Shown here: positions 8,942 to 18,000 of the stretch, one piece after another | Position numbering within the stretch: the stretch's first letter is position 1 | Layout of the letters: each line of letters begins with the position of its first letter | From: Segatella hominis | GTDB lineage: Bacteria; Bacteroidota; Bacteroidia; Bacteroidales; Bacteroidaceae | Length of the DNA stretch: 64,000 nucleotides | Assembly: GCF_019249725.2 (NCBI RefSeq) | Contig: NZ_CP137559.1 | Location: forward strand, 3,227,001 to 3,291,000 | Direction: 5' to 3' | The notes under the pieces: generated by a model | Database searches by the model: none | Seen by the model: only the letters and a program-made list of their open reading frames with translations | Told to the model about the DNA's origin: nothing | Made by a program: the position numbers and the translations under genes

Positions 8942-9409
8942 ATGACAAAAGAAGAATTGATGCACAGAGCCATTGAGCTCTCAGAAAATAGCGTAAGAAA
9001 CGGTGGCGGTCCTTTTGGAGCGGTCATTGCCAAGGATGGAATCATCATTGCTGAGGCTTCCAATAGTGTGACGATTGACAAGGATCCTACGGCTCATGCA
9101 GAGGTAAACTGCATACGACAGGCTTGCTTCAAGTTGAAAACCTTCAATCTGGAGGGTTGCGAAATCTATACCTCCTGCGAACCTTGTCCGATGTGCTTAG
9201 GTGCCATCTATTGGTCACATCTTGATCGTATCTATTATGCCAACGACCGAAAGGATGCAGCCAAGATTGGTTTTGATGATGAGTTTATCTATGAGGAAAT
9301 TGACCGCAAGATAGAAGACCGTCACAAGCCGATGATTGCGCTGATGAGAGATGAGGCGTTGGGGGCTTTCCGTATGTGGGAAGAGAATGCGGCAAAGACG
9401 GAATACTAA
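8942..9409 (+). CDS. guaD: Guanine deaminase (cytidine deaminase fold)
   Basis: The 155-residue protein should convert guanine to xanthine and ammonia. Zinc ligands and the catalytic Glu are visible: HAE (H52, E54) and PCPMC (C82, C85). The block CEPCPMCLGAIYW, the GFDDEFIYEEID segment and the C-terminal KTEY closely resemble the Bacillus GuaD family rather than tRNA adenosine deaminases. Context supports this: a xanthine permease and xanthine phosphoribosyltransferase lie 1.2-3.2 kb downstream, on the same strand beyond one opposite-strand gene. Confidence 0.9.
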   Translation: MTKEELMHRAIELSENSVRNGGGPFGAVIAKDGIIIAEASNSVTIDKDPTAHAEVNCIRQACFKLKTFNLEGCEIYTSCEPCPMCLGAIYWSHLDRIYYANDRKDAAKIGFDDEFIYEEIDRKIEDRHKPMIALMRDEALGAFRMWEENAAKTEY

Positions 9410-9432
9410 AGCTTTTTGAATAAAAAGCCAAG

Positions 9433-9484
9433 ACAAAACGAGGCTCTGATGGAATGAATTGACATCAGGGCCTCGTTTGTTTTT
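9433..9484. terminator. Bidirectional terminator between guaD and the esterase fusion
   Basis: AAACGAGGCTCTGATG (9436-9451) pairs with CATCAGGGCCTCGTTT (9463-9478), with only one G-T pair. A T-tract follows on the plus strand and A-runs flank the other side, which suits two convergent genes. Confidence 0.88.
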
Positions 9485-9485
9485 G

Positions 9486-10475
9486 TTATTGTCCTCCTAA
9501 TCTATCAAAAAAGGTGACAATCTCCTCGAATGTCTTGAATTCATCGCTGCCATATTCGATCGTTGTTCCCATGAAATCCTCTGCTGGATGTGGGTCAATG
9601 AAATAGTCGCCATAGAGCAGATTCTTCTGATTGGTGAAGAGAATATGGTTGTAGGCTGGGGTAGAAAGATATTCCTCCACCCAGGTCTGTACCTTTGCCA
9701 TATACTCATGGTCGTTGGTAGGTGCTGAGGCTACGATATATACATTGTAGTATTCGATGAGCATCTCGTAGGCCTTGTGCATGCTGCTTGTGGCTTTCCA
9801 GTAACTGTCGTGCAAAGCGTCGAAATCGATATATACGATAGGGCGTTCCTTCCCGTTTTGCTTGTCATCTATCCAGCGGATGACTGGACAGAGATAGTGG
9901 AAGGCTACCTTGTCGATGAGGCGGTGCTCGCCATGGAAGCGGATGGCATTGGGATAATGCTCATGGAAGAGGTCGAAGGTATGCACTAATGGGTCCTTGT
10001 CTCCGAAGAGACCATATACCCTTGCCTGTTCCTCTGGAGTGATGTTCTGAAAGCATCGTTCGGTAATGTCACGGTATTCCTTGATGAGTCCCTTGGTCAC
10101 CATCAGTTCGTTGACACCATCCTTTCGTGGATTCTGAAATTCCTGTTTACCGGTCATACTGCTCATGGTATTGCCCATTTCGAAAGCTGGGTTTACGAGG
10201 ATGCGGTCAGTACCTTTCAGCATTTCTGTGTACATACCGCCCATGGAGGTACCGATAATCAGGTCGGGATTCTCTGTTTCCTGCAACTTGAGGAGCATTT
10301 CCATACCTTCTTCCGGATGTACGGGTATGTCTTCAGCCACGAAGGTAGCATTGGGCATGAGATCCTGAAGCATCTTTACAGTTCCGCTCTGTCCGGAAGA
10401 GAGGAAACCGTGAACATACATGATTTTCTTGCCCGACATGAGGTCGGGGAATTGCTTGATATATGGATTTTCCAT
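9486..10475 (-). CDS. YqiA-like esterase fused to a HAD-type 5'-nucleotidase domain
   Basis: The protein has 329 residues. The N-terminal part (1-205) is an alpha/beta hydrolase of the YqiA/YcfP group: MYVHGFLSSG, nucleophile S77 in GTSMGGMY, an acid in GDKDPL (about 161) and H184 in GEHRL. The C-terminal part (212-329) looks like a 5'(3')-nucleotidase HAD domain: motif I YIDFDALHDS (D217, D219), then VYIVASAP and LFTNQKNLLYGDYFIDPHP. The HAD motif lacks the usual DG after DxD, so catalysis is not certain. I moved the start from the upstream TAC-rich frame to the Met of MENPYIKQF, because a strong promoter (10501-10531) overlaps the longer N-terminus. Confidence 0.8.
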   Translation of the reverse strand: MENPYIKQFPDLMSGKKIMYVHGFLSSGQSGTVKMLQDLMPNATFVAEDIPVHPEEGMEMLLKLQETENPDLIIGTSMGGMYTEMLKGTDRILVNPAFEMGNTMSSMTGKQEFQNPRKDGVNELMVTKGLIKEYRDITERCFQNITPEEQARVYGLFGDKDPLVHTFDLFHEHYPNAIRFHGEHRLIDKVAFHYLCPVIRWIDDKQNGKERPIVYIDFDALHDSYWKATSSMHKAYEMLIEYYNVYIVASAPTNDHEYMAKVQTWVEEYLSTPAYNHILFTNQKNLLYGDYFIDPHPAEDFMGTTIEYGSDEFKTFEEIVTFFDRLGGQ

Positions 10476-10500
10476 TGTCTTTGAATTTTTAATTGCCCTG

Positions 10501-10531
10501 CAAAAGTACATCTATTTGCAGACAAATCAAA
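10501..10531 (-). promoter_or_regulatory. Promoter for the esterase-HAD gene
   Basis: On the minus strand TTTG (10528-10531), 19 bp and TACTTTTG (10501-10508) match the consensus exactly. It sets the start codon at 10475 with a leader of about 20 bases. Confidence 0.8.
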
Positions 10532-10547
10532 ATAAATGGGAGAGAAA

Positions 10548-10579
10548 TTTCACTTTCTCAGTTTTTCTTTGTACTTTTG
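10548..10579 (+). promoter_or_regulatory. Promoter for the xanthine permease gene
   Basis: TACTTTTG at 10572-10579 is a perfect -7 element; TTTC at 10548-10551 is a one-mismatch -33 with 20-bp spacing. Its position rules out the upstream ATG at 10536 as the permease start. Confidence 0.7.
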
Positions 10580-10655
10580 CGCCATCTTTTTGGACTCCAA
10601 GAGGTTCTTTTCGAAAATTCTATTAGATTTTTATCGAAATATAATAACATACGAC

Positions 10656-11960
10656 ATGAAACAGTCAATAGAAAATCTCTACAAACTTGACGGTAGGGTG
10701 CCCGTCGGTAAAGCACTCCCATTTGGTCTTCAGCATGTGTTGGCAATGTTTGTAAGTAACATTGCGCCAATCATGATTCTTGCCGGTGCTGTCGGGTTGG
10801 ACAGCTCTATCAGCGCCGTTCTTATCCAGAACTGTATGGTTATCGCCGGTATCGGTACTTTGGTACAGCTCTATCCGGTATGGCGCATCGGTTCACGCCT
10901 CCCTATCGTGATGGGTATCTCCTTCACCTTCCTTTCTCTTGCCATCAGCATTGCTGCTGCCCATGGAATGGGTACGCTCATCGGTGCGGTTATTATCGGT
11001 GGTCTCGTGGAAGGTACACTCGGACTTTTTGCCAAGTATTGGATCAAACTGATTCCTCCTGTAGTAGCCGCTACGGTGGTTACAGCCATTGGTTTTTCAC
11101 TTCTTCCTGTGGGTGCCAATTCTTTTGCCGGAGGTCAGGGTGCTGCCGATTTCGGTAGCATGAACAACTGGATTGTGGGTTCTGTCACCTTATTGGCTTG
11201 TCTTCTCTGTCAGATTTTTGCCAAGGGATTCCTTCGCTCTCTTTCCGTGCTCGTAGGTTTGATAGTGGGTTATATACTTGCTTGTTTTATGGGTATGATA
11301 GACTATAGTGGTCTTACCAATCTTTCTATCATCGCCTTGCCTCGTATTCTGCCTTTTACTCCAGAGTTTAATATAGGTGCCATCCTTTCTGTAGTGGCTG
11401 TATATCTGGTTTCTGCTACAGAGACCATCGGTGATACGTCAGCGCTTTGCAATAGTGCCCTGAAGCGTGATCCTAATACCAAGGAGATGGGTGCGGCTGT
11501 CTGCTGTGATGGTTATGTAAGTTCGGTTTCTGGTCTTTTCGGATGTACTCCTATTACATCTTTCAGCCAGAACGTAGGTTTGGCTGCCATGTCGGGCGTG
11601 GTCAATCGCTTCACAATTGCCATGGGTGCCATCATCATGATTATCGGTGGTGTATTCCCTGCTATCGGTTATGTTCTTACAACCATTCCGCAGGCTGTAT
11701 TAGGTGGATGTACTATCATGATGTTCGGTAGCATCCTCTTTGCTGGTTTCGGCATGATGGCACGTACGGGTTTCTCCCAGCGCAATATGGTGATTGTGAG
11801 CCTCTCGCTCAGTGTGGGTCTCGGTTTCACTCAGGCAACGGGTATGTTTAATATCTTCCCAGAGATTGTACGTACCGTATTTGCAGACAACTGTGTGGCT
11901 GTAGTGTTCCTGCTCGCAGTTATTCTGAATCTTGTATTGCCTAAGAATTTGGAAAAATAA
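10656..11960 (+). CDS. NCS2 family xanthine permease
   Basis: The 434-residue, very hydrophobic protein has about 12-14 membrane segments. It carries the NCS2 hallmarks: [12 protein letters not shown] near the N-terminus, [14 protein letters not shown] (the motif with the substrate-binding Glu) and [16 protein letters not shown]2 proteins import nucleobases with protons. Xanthine is the likely substrate because xpt follows 97 bp downstream on the same strand. The start [10 protein letters not shown] is chosen because the promoter at 10548-10579 lies between it and the longer in-frame ATG. Confidence 0.92.
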   Translation: MKQSIENLYKLDGRVPVGKALPFGLQHVLAMFVSNIAPIMILAGAVGLDSSISAVLIQNCMVIAGIGTLVQLYPVWRIGSRLPIVMGISFTFLSLAISIAAAHGMGTLIGAVIIGGLVEGTLGLFAKYWIKLIPPVVAATVVTAIGFSLLPVGANSFAGGQGAADFGSMNNWIVGSVTLLACLLCQIFAKGFLRSLSVLVGLIVGYILACFMGMIDYSGLTNLSIIALPRILPFTPEFNIGAILSVVAVYLVSATETIGDTSALCNSALKRDPNTKEMGAAVCCDGYVSSVSGLFGCTPITSFSQNVGLAAMSGVVNRFTIAMGAIIMIIGGVFPAIGYVLTTIPQAVLGGCTIMMFGSILFAGFGMMARTGFSQRNMVIVSLSLSVGLGFTQATGMFNIFPEIVRTVFADNCVAVVFLLAVILNLVLPKNLEK

Positions 11961-12057
11961 AAAAGACAGGTCATCATTTCCTTTTATCCGGCGGAATAGA
12001 GCAGGAATGGGAATGATGGCTGTTAATCATCAATCATATCAATTTCAAATCAGAATA

Positions 12058-12624
12058 ATGGATTTACTGAAAGAAAGAATTATGCAGGAAGGCAGATGCT
12101 TTCCTGGAGGAATCCTGAAGGTGGATAGCTTTGTGAACCATCAGATGGATCCTATCCTGATGATGGACCTGGCTAAGGAATTTGTGCGCCTTTTCAAGGA
12201 CATCAAGTACAACAAGATTGTTACTATCGAGGCTTCGGGCATCGCTCCTGCCATCATGGTGGGTTACCTGACCCATCTTCCTGTAGTCTTCGTAAAGAAA
12301 AAGAAGCCTAAGACCATGGAGGGGATGATTACCTCGGTGGTTCACTCTTTTACCAAGGATTGTGACTATACGGTTTGTGTGAGCAACAGCTACCTGACTC
12401 CAGAGGATCACGTGATCTTCATCGATGACTTCCTCGCTAATGGTAACGCTTCCAAGGGTGTGATGGATCTCTGCGAGAAGGCTGGTGCCACGATTGAGGC
12501 AATGGGCTTCATCATCGAGAAGGCATTCCAGCATGGTGGTGATTTTCTGCGCAAGGAGGGAATCCGTTATGAGGCTCTTGCTACCGTAGAGAGTCTGGAA
12601 GATTGCAAGATTGTCTTGAAGTAA
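12058..12624 (+). CDS. xpt: Xanthine phosphoribosyltransferase
   Basis: The 188-residue cytoplasmic enzyme joins xanthine to PRPP to give XMP. It matches the Xpt family from end to end: [38 protein letters not shown], then the PRPP-binding loop [13 protein letters not shown] and GFIIEKAFQ. The start at the ATG of MDLLKERI agrees with family length (about 190); a longer in-frame ORF upstream encodes unrelated residues. It probably shares a transcript with the permease, and no terminator separates it from the M6 protease gene 53 bp downstream. Confidence 0.95.
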   Translation: MDLLKERIMQEGRCFPGGILKVDSFVNHQMDPILMMDLAKEFVRLFKDIKYNKIVTIEASGIAPAIMVGYLTHLPVVFVKKKKPKTMEGMITSVVHSFTKDCDYTVCVSNSYLTPEDHVIFIDDFLANGNASKGVMDLCEKAGATIEAMGFIIEKAFQHGGDFLRKEGIRYEALATVESLEDCKIVLK

Positions 12625-12677
12625 GAGAATCTGCTGAAATCAAGCATCGTTTTTTATCCTATGATATTCATTCTGAT

Positions 12678-14900
12678 ATGAAGATAAGATTTTGTTTATT
12701 GAACGCCTTGCTTTGTATGGCATTGTCTTCTATGGCAGTGCCTGCAAAGCGAGGCGTTTGGCGTTTGATGACTTTGACTGATGGAACTGAGGTCCGTGTA
12801 CAGTTAGTGGGCGATGAATTCATGCATTATTATGTTTCGGAAGACGGAACCAAGTATGTAATGGATGCTGCAACAGGACAAGGAAAGCGATTGGATTCTA
12901 CTGCTTCCTTGTCTCGCAAGAAGAATGCGGCAGCCCGTCGTGCAAAGGTTCAATCTCGACAGAAACTTCATCTTCAAAAGGCGAAAGCAAAACAGAATAG
13001 TTTCCGTGGAGCTAGGAAGGGACTTGTCATTTTAGCCGAATTCTCCGATCGTAAGTTCCAGAGTGGGCATGATCTGACATTGTATAAGCAGATAGTCAAT
13101 GGCGATAATTACAAGGAAAATGGCTTCCGTGGCAGTGTGAAGGATTATTTCCGTACCCAAAGTATGGGACAGTTCGAACTGGATTTCGACGTGGTTGGTA
13201 TCTGTCCTCTGCAGAATGCCACTGCTTATTATGGCGCAAATAGTACTGACGGTGAAGATTTGCGTGCGGGTGCAATGATTGCTGAGGCTTGCCTTTGGGC
13301 GAAGCAGCAGGGAGTTGACTTCTCCAAGTATGATTGGGATAATGATGGCGAAGTGGAACAGGTCTTTGTTCTCTATGCCGGTAAAGGCGAAGCCAATGGT
13401 GGTACAGCTTCTACCATTTGGCCTCACATGTATGCTTTGTCATTGTCTGATTATGGCAAAGTGTTGCAGTTTGATGGGGTTAAGGTGGATACTTACGCCT
13501 GCAGCAGTGAATTGAATGGTCAGAACAAACTCGATGGAATCGGTACTTTCTGCCATGAATTCTCTCACTGTCTGGATTTGCCCGATCTTTATGACACCAG
13601 TTATACCGGATGGTTTGGATTGGGTGAATTTGACCTGATGGATAGTGGCAGTTACAATGGAGACGGAAAATGGCCTGCTGGGTATTCGGCTTATGAGAAA
13701 GCAAGCTGTGGTTGGATTACTCTTCATGACTTGACGGATATAGAAAAGGAGACAAAGGTGGCTGATGTCATGGCGATGAGCCAGGGAGGAGATGCTTATA
13801 TCATCAGAAACAAGGCACATGAAGACGAGTATTACATCATTGAAAACCGACAGAAGTCAGGATGGGATGCTGAACTTCCTGGAGCGGGAGTTATGATTAC
13901 TCATGTAGATTATGATGCTGATGTCTGGTATTATAATGTACCAAACTCGAATAGTGAATATTATGACGAAGCCAATCAGAAATTTGTCAATGACCATCCT
14001 CGTCTTACCATCTTCAGAGCAGGCAAATCGACCTATTTGGATGGTTCGGCAAGTGATCTCTATCCTTATCAGTCTAATAGTAGTCTTACAGCTACATCCC
14101 AACCGGCATCCACCTTATATAATAAGAATGCTGACGGTTCTAAGTATATGCATCTTGACATCAAGAATATCGCCATTGCAAGTGATGGTTCGGCATCGTT
14201 TACGGTGAGTAAGGCTGAGCGCTCAGGCGATCAGAATCCTGATACACCGGTACAGCCTTCAGGCTCTACTTTATTTTATGAATCGTTTGACAAGTGTCAT
14301 GGTACAGGTGGAAACGATAACCTGTGGAAAGGTAGTATTGCTGGAACTCAAGTGTCGGGTGAAGACTTGGATAATGGTGGATGGACCAGTATAGGAACTG
14401 TTTACGAAGCCAACGGCTGCGTAAGACTCGGAAAATCGGGAGTTGCCGGAAATATCACCACGCCAACTTTTTCGGTGAAAGGTTCTGCGATACTTTCATT
14501 CAAGGCTGCGGCATGGGATGGAAAAAGTGATGCCACCAAGTTGTATCTGGAGATAACCGATGTGAATAGTGGCGCAAGGCAGATGGCGGTTATCCGCAAG
14601 CCTGAACTGTCTAAGTATTCAGTACCTCTCAAGAAGGGAGAATGGACTCAGTTGGGGGCTTCTGTTTACGCAACGGGTGAGGTGAAGGTTAGCTTTACAG
14701 CCGATAAGGGCCGTTTCTTCCTGGATGAAGTAAAGGTAACAGACAATACTGTGGATGGCATAGCAGAGGTGACGATGCCTCAACTGTCTGACATTGAAGG
14801 TTATTATACCCTGGATGGAATCAGGCTCTCAAAGCCTCAACAGGGTGTGAATATTATTCGACGGAAAGATGGGCAGGTAAGGAAAGTGATGATTTATTAG
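12678..14900 (+). CDS. M6 family (immune inhibitor A-like) secreted metalloprotease
   Basis: The protein has 740 residues. A signal peptide (MKIRFCLLNALLCMALSSMA) leads a propeptide and the M6 catalytic domain. The zinc site HEFSHCLD (H293, E294, H297) is followed by DLPDLYD, as in M6 peptidases. The FDLMDSGSYNG block downstream is also typical. Residues about 530-690 form a jelly-roll or MAM-like module, and the tail (IEGYYTLDGIRLSKPQQG) resembles short Prevotella C-terminal secretion tags. The start chosen at MKIRFC gives a clean signal peptide. It follows xpt closely, but functional linkage is doubtful. Confidence 0.9.
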   Translation: MKIRFCLLNALLCMALSSMAVPAKRGVWRLMTLTDGTEVRVQLVGDEFMHYYVSEDGTKYVMDAATGQGKRLDSTASLSRKKNAAARRAKVQSRQKLHLQKAKAKQNSFRGARKGLVILAEFSDRKFQSGHDLTLYKQIVNGDNYKENGFRGSVKDYFRTQSMGQFELDFDVVGICPLQNATAYYGANSTDGEDLRAGAMIAEACLWAKQQGVDFSKYDWDNDGEVEQVFVLYAGKGEANGGTASTIWPHMYALSLSDYGKVLQFDGVKVDTYACSSELNGQNKLDGIGTFCHEFSHCLDLPDLYDTSYTGWFGLGEFDLMDSGSYNGDGKWPAGYSAYEKASCGWITLHDLTDIEKETKVADVMAMSQGGDAYIIRNKAHEDEYYIIENRQKSGWDAELPGAGVMITHVDYDADVWYYNVPNSNSEYYDEANQKFVNDHPRLTIFRAGKSTYLDGSASDLYPYQSNSSLTATSQPASTLYNKNADGSKYMHLDIKNIAIASDGSASFTVSKAERSGDQNPDTPVQPSGSTLFYESFDKCHGTGGNDNLWKGSIAGTQVSGEDLDNGGWTSIGTVYEANGCVRLGKSGVAGNITTPTFSVKGSAILSFKAAAWDGKSDATKLYLEITDVNSGARQMAVIRKPELSKYSVPLKKGEWTQLGASVYATGEVKVSFTADKGRFFLDEVKVTDNTVDGIAEVTMPQLSDIEGYYTLDGIRLSKPQQGVNIIRRKDGQVRKVMIY

Positions 14901-14921
14901 GGTAGAACCTGGTATGGTTAT

Positions 14922-14982
14922 AAAGTGTAAGAAAAGTGTAGAGGTATTTTGTGTTATTACACTTTTCTTACGCTTTTTTATA
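14922..14982 (+). terminator. Terminator after the M6 protease
   Basis: AAAGTGTAAGAAAAGTGTA (14922-14940) pairs with TACACTTTTCTTACGCTTT (14958-14976), one mismatch, followed by a T-rich run. Confidence 0.85.
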
Positions 14983-15000
14983 TAAAAATGATGGGATTGT

Positions 15001-15031
15001 TTTGGTATTTCAATAAAAATATTTAATTTTG
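15001..15031 (+). promoter_or_regulatory. Promoter for the giant subtilase
   Basis: TTTG at 15001-15004, 19 bp, then TAATTTTG at 15024-15031: an exact consensus match about 59 bases before the ATG. Confidence 0.82.
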
Positions 15032-15089
15032 CACTCGGTTTATATAAACGAGAGAGAAATTTTATTTTTATTTTAATAACAAAACAAAC

Positions 15090-18000
15090 ATGACAAGAAG
15101 ATTACTATTACTTGTATGTGCGGTGCTGTGTTTAGGCAGCAACGTTCGTATCAGTGCGCAGTCTACATCTTCTACTACACAATCTGCAGAGTCTAACTTT
15201 GTAGAGGGCGTTGTGCGTGTCAAACTTCAGCGTGAGATAGCCGACCGTATGATTGCGGCTAAGCTTCCGTTGTCGGTAAAAGGCACTAACAAGAAGTATG
15301 TTCAGACTGGCGTGACCCCGCTCGACAGGGTCAATCAGAAAGTAAAGGCAGTCTCCATGACCCGTGTCTTTCCTTATGCCGGTAAGAATGAGGCAAAGCA
15401 CAAGGCTTTCGGACTGGATCTTTGGTATGATGTCCATTATGAGGCATCAGGTATGAAATTGGCACAGGCAAGAAACCTGTTCCGTTCTGCTGAAGGCGTA
15501 TCTTACGCACAGCGAATTCCTCTTTACAAGCCTATTGGCGGTGAGCGTTTCCTGGAGGTTTCTCCTGCTGCTGTAGCTAGGGCTGCCAAGGCTGCATCTA
15601 CCATGCCTTTCAATGATCCATTGCTCAATGAACAGTGGCATTACAACAACGATGGGCATATCGCAGGAACCAAGGTGGGTGCCGATGCCAATGTATTCAA
15701 GGCTTGGGAAACTGGTGTTACCGGTTCTAAGGATGTTGTGGTTGCTATCATTGATGGTGGCTTCCAGGTAGATCACCCAGACCTGAAGGACAATGTGTGG
15801 ATCAACACAGCCGAGTTGAACGGTAAGCCTGGTGTTGATGATGATGGTGATGGCTATGTAGATGATATCTACGGCTATAACTTTGTTATCAATTCAAGTG
15901 ATATCAACGCTCACTCTCATGGTACTCATGTAGCAGGTACTGTAGGTGCAACCAATAATAATGGTATCGGTGTCTGCGGTGTTGCTGGTGGTAGTGACGG
16001 TAAGGGCGGTGTCAAGATGATGGTTTGTCAGGTATTTGACAGTCGTGCCAGCAGTTCTGCTGTAGCTGATTTCGGTGCAGCCATAGTTTATGCAGCCGAT
16101 CGCGGTGCAAGCATTGCCCAGTGTTCTTGGGGTGCCAGTGTTGCAGACGATGAGGATAAGTCGGTTACAGAAGCTGTTGATTACTTCACCAAGAATGGTG
16201 GTGGCGACAAGATGAACGGTGGTCTCTGTATCTTTGCTGCCGGTAACAATGGCGAGGAAGGCAATTATTATCCTGGTTGTCTTGACAAGGTTGTGGCTGT
16301 TGGTTCTATGGCTCCAGACGGAAGCGTGGCTTATTATTCCAACCGTGGCAAGTGGGTTGATGTTACAGCCCCTGGTGGTTTGGAAGACAATGGTCAGCAG
16401 TATGGCGTATTGAGTACTTTGCCTAATAGTACCTATGGTTATAATGAGGGAACTTCCATGGCATGTCCTCATGTATCTGGTATTGCAGCATTGATTCTTT
16501 CCAAGTATGGTAACAAGCAGTTCTCTAATGAGACTCTCCGAACATTGCTTACCACTTCTGTAAACGACCTTTATACTCAGAATCCTGAGTACAAGGGCTT
16601 GATGGGCTCCGGTTATATCGATGCTTACAAGGCTTTGCAGGGCAAGGAGGGTAGTGTGCCTGAGGCTGTTGCCGACTTCACTGTTACTGCATCTCACGAC
16701 AATGCTCTCATCGAATGGACGATTCCTGAAACCGAAGAGAAGAGCATTGATCATCATGTAATTTATTATAGCACAGAGGCTTTCACTGCTACAGACGACT
16801 TGAATAAGTTGAGCTCTGCTACTGTAGATACCAAGTTCAAGTATTCTGGCGACAAGATGTCTTATGAGGTAGAAGGCTTGAAGGCTTCTACTAAGTATTA
16901 TTTTGCAATTGTAGCTTACAACCGTTGGGGTAAGGCTTCTGCCGTATCTCCAATCAAGGAGGCTACCACCAATGCAGGTCCTAAGGTTCAGGTAGACAAG
17001 AAGAACCTTTCTATGACCGTAGATGCCACCAAGGCTTCCACAGCCGAGGCTTCTTTCAATGTAAAGAATGCCGGTGAGGGCGTGCTGAAGTATCAGCTTA
17101 CTACTGCTACGACCCGAGCTACTATGTCTACCAGCGGTCGTATCAAGAAGCCAAACCCAGGTCAGGTTCTTCCTTTCAGCGGTACAGTCAGCCCAACACT
17201 TGTGAAGCGCAACGCTGTGGCTACTTCTAACTATCAGGCAAAGGATTGGCCAGACACTTTGACTTATTCCAACCAGTTGTACAGCTATATCGGTGAAACT
17301 GATACCAAGCTGCCAAATGCTTTGGCTCAGTATTTCTATGTAGATAAGGCAACTTATCCTAATGGTTTCAACCTGACCGATCTTCGTATTCAGGGACAGA
17401 ACGGACAGGATCCTGTGATTGAGATTTACGACGGTTCACGTTCTATCTCTACTGCAAGTTTGATTCAGAAGGTTAATTATGACTTCTGGGCATACAATTA
17501 TCCTATCACCCTGAAAGAGCAGATTCACTTTGCTCCTGGTTCAAGCTTCTGGGTAGTGGCTAAGTTCCCTGCAGGCGCCAAGAACCCATTGGGTACAGGC
17601 AAGACTACCCGAACCGATGTTGCCCAGTACAGCTTCTATAGCTCTGATAACGGTACAACCTGGACTCAGCTGAGTGAGGTTCTCAAGGGCACCAGCTTCG
17701 AGGCAATAGCCAGTCAGCTCACATGGGCAGTACAGGCCATCAGCAAGAACCCAGACTGGAGTCAGGTTCTCAACCCTGAGCCTATCAGCGGTGAGGTTCG
17801 TCCTAACGAAAGCCAGAAGGTTACTCTGAAGAATGATGGTCAGAAACTGGTGAATGGTACTTACAACTTCAATATCCATGTCAAGAGCAATGAGGCTGTT
17901 GATTCCAAGCAGCAGGTTGCTTTGTCTATGACCGTGAAGGGCTATAAGCCAGAATTGCACAGCCAGCAGCTGGTTGACTTCGGTGACTTGCTGGTTGGTC

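Noticed and set aside
10536..10655. Longer N-terminus for the xanthine permease
   Set aside because: The promoter lies downstream of that ATG, and the extra residues are not conserved in NCS2 proteins.
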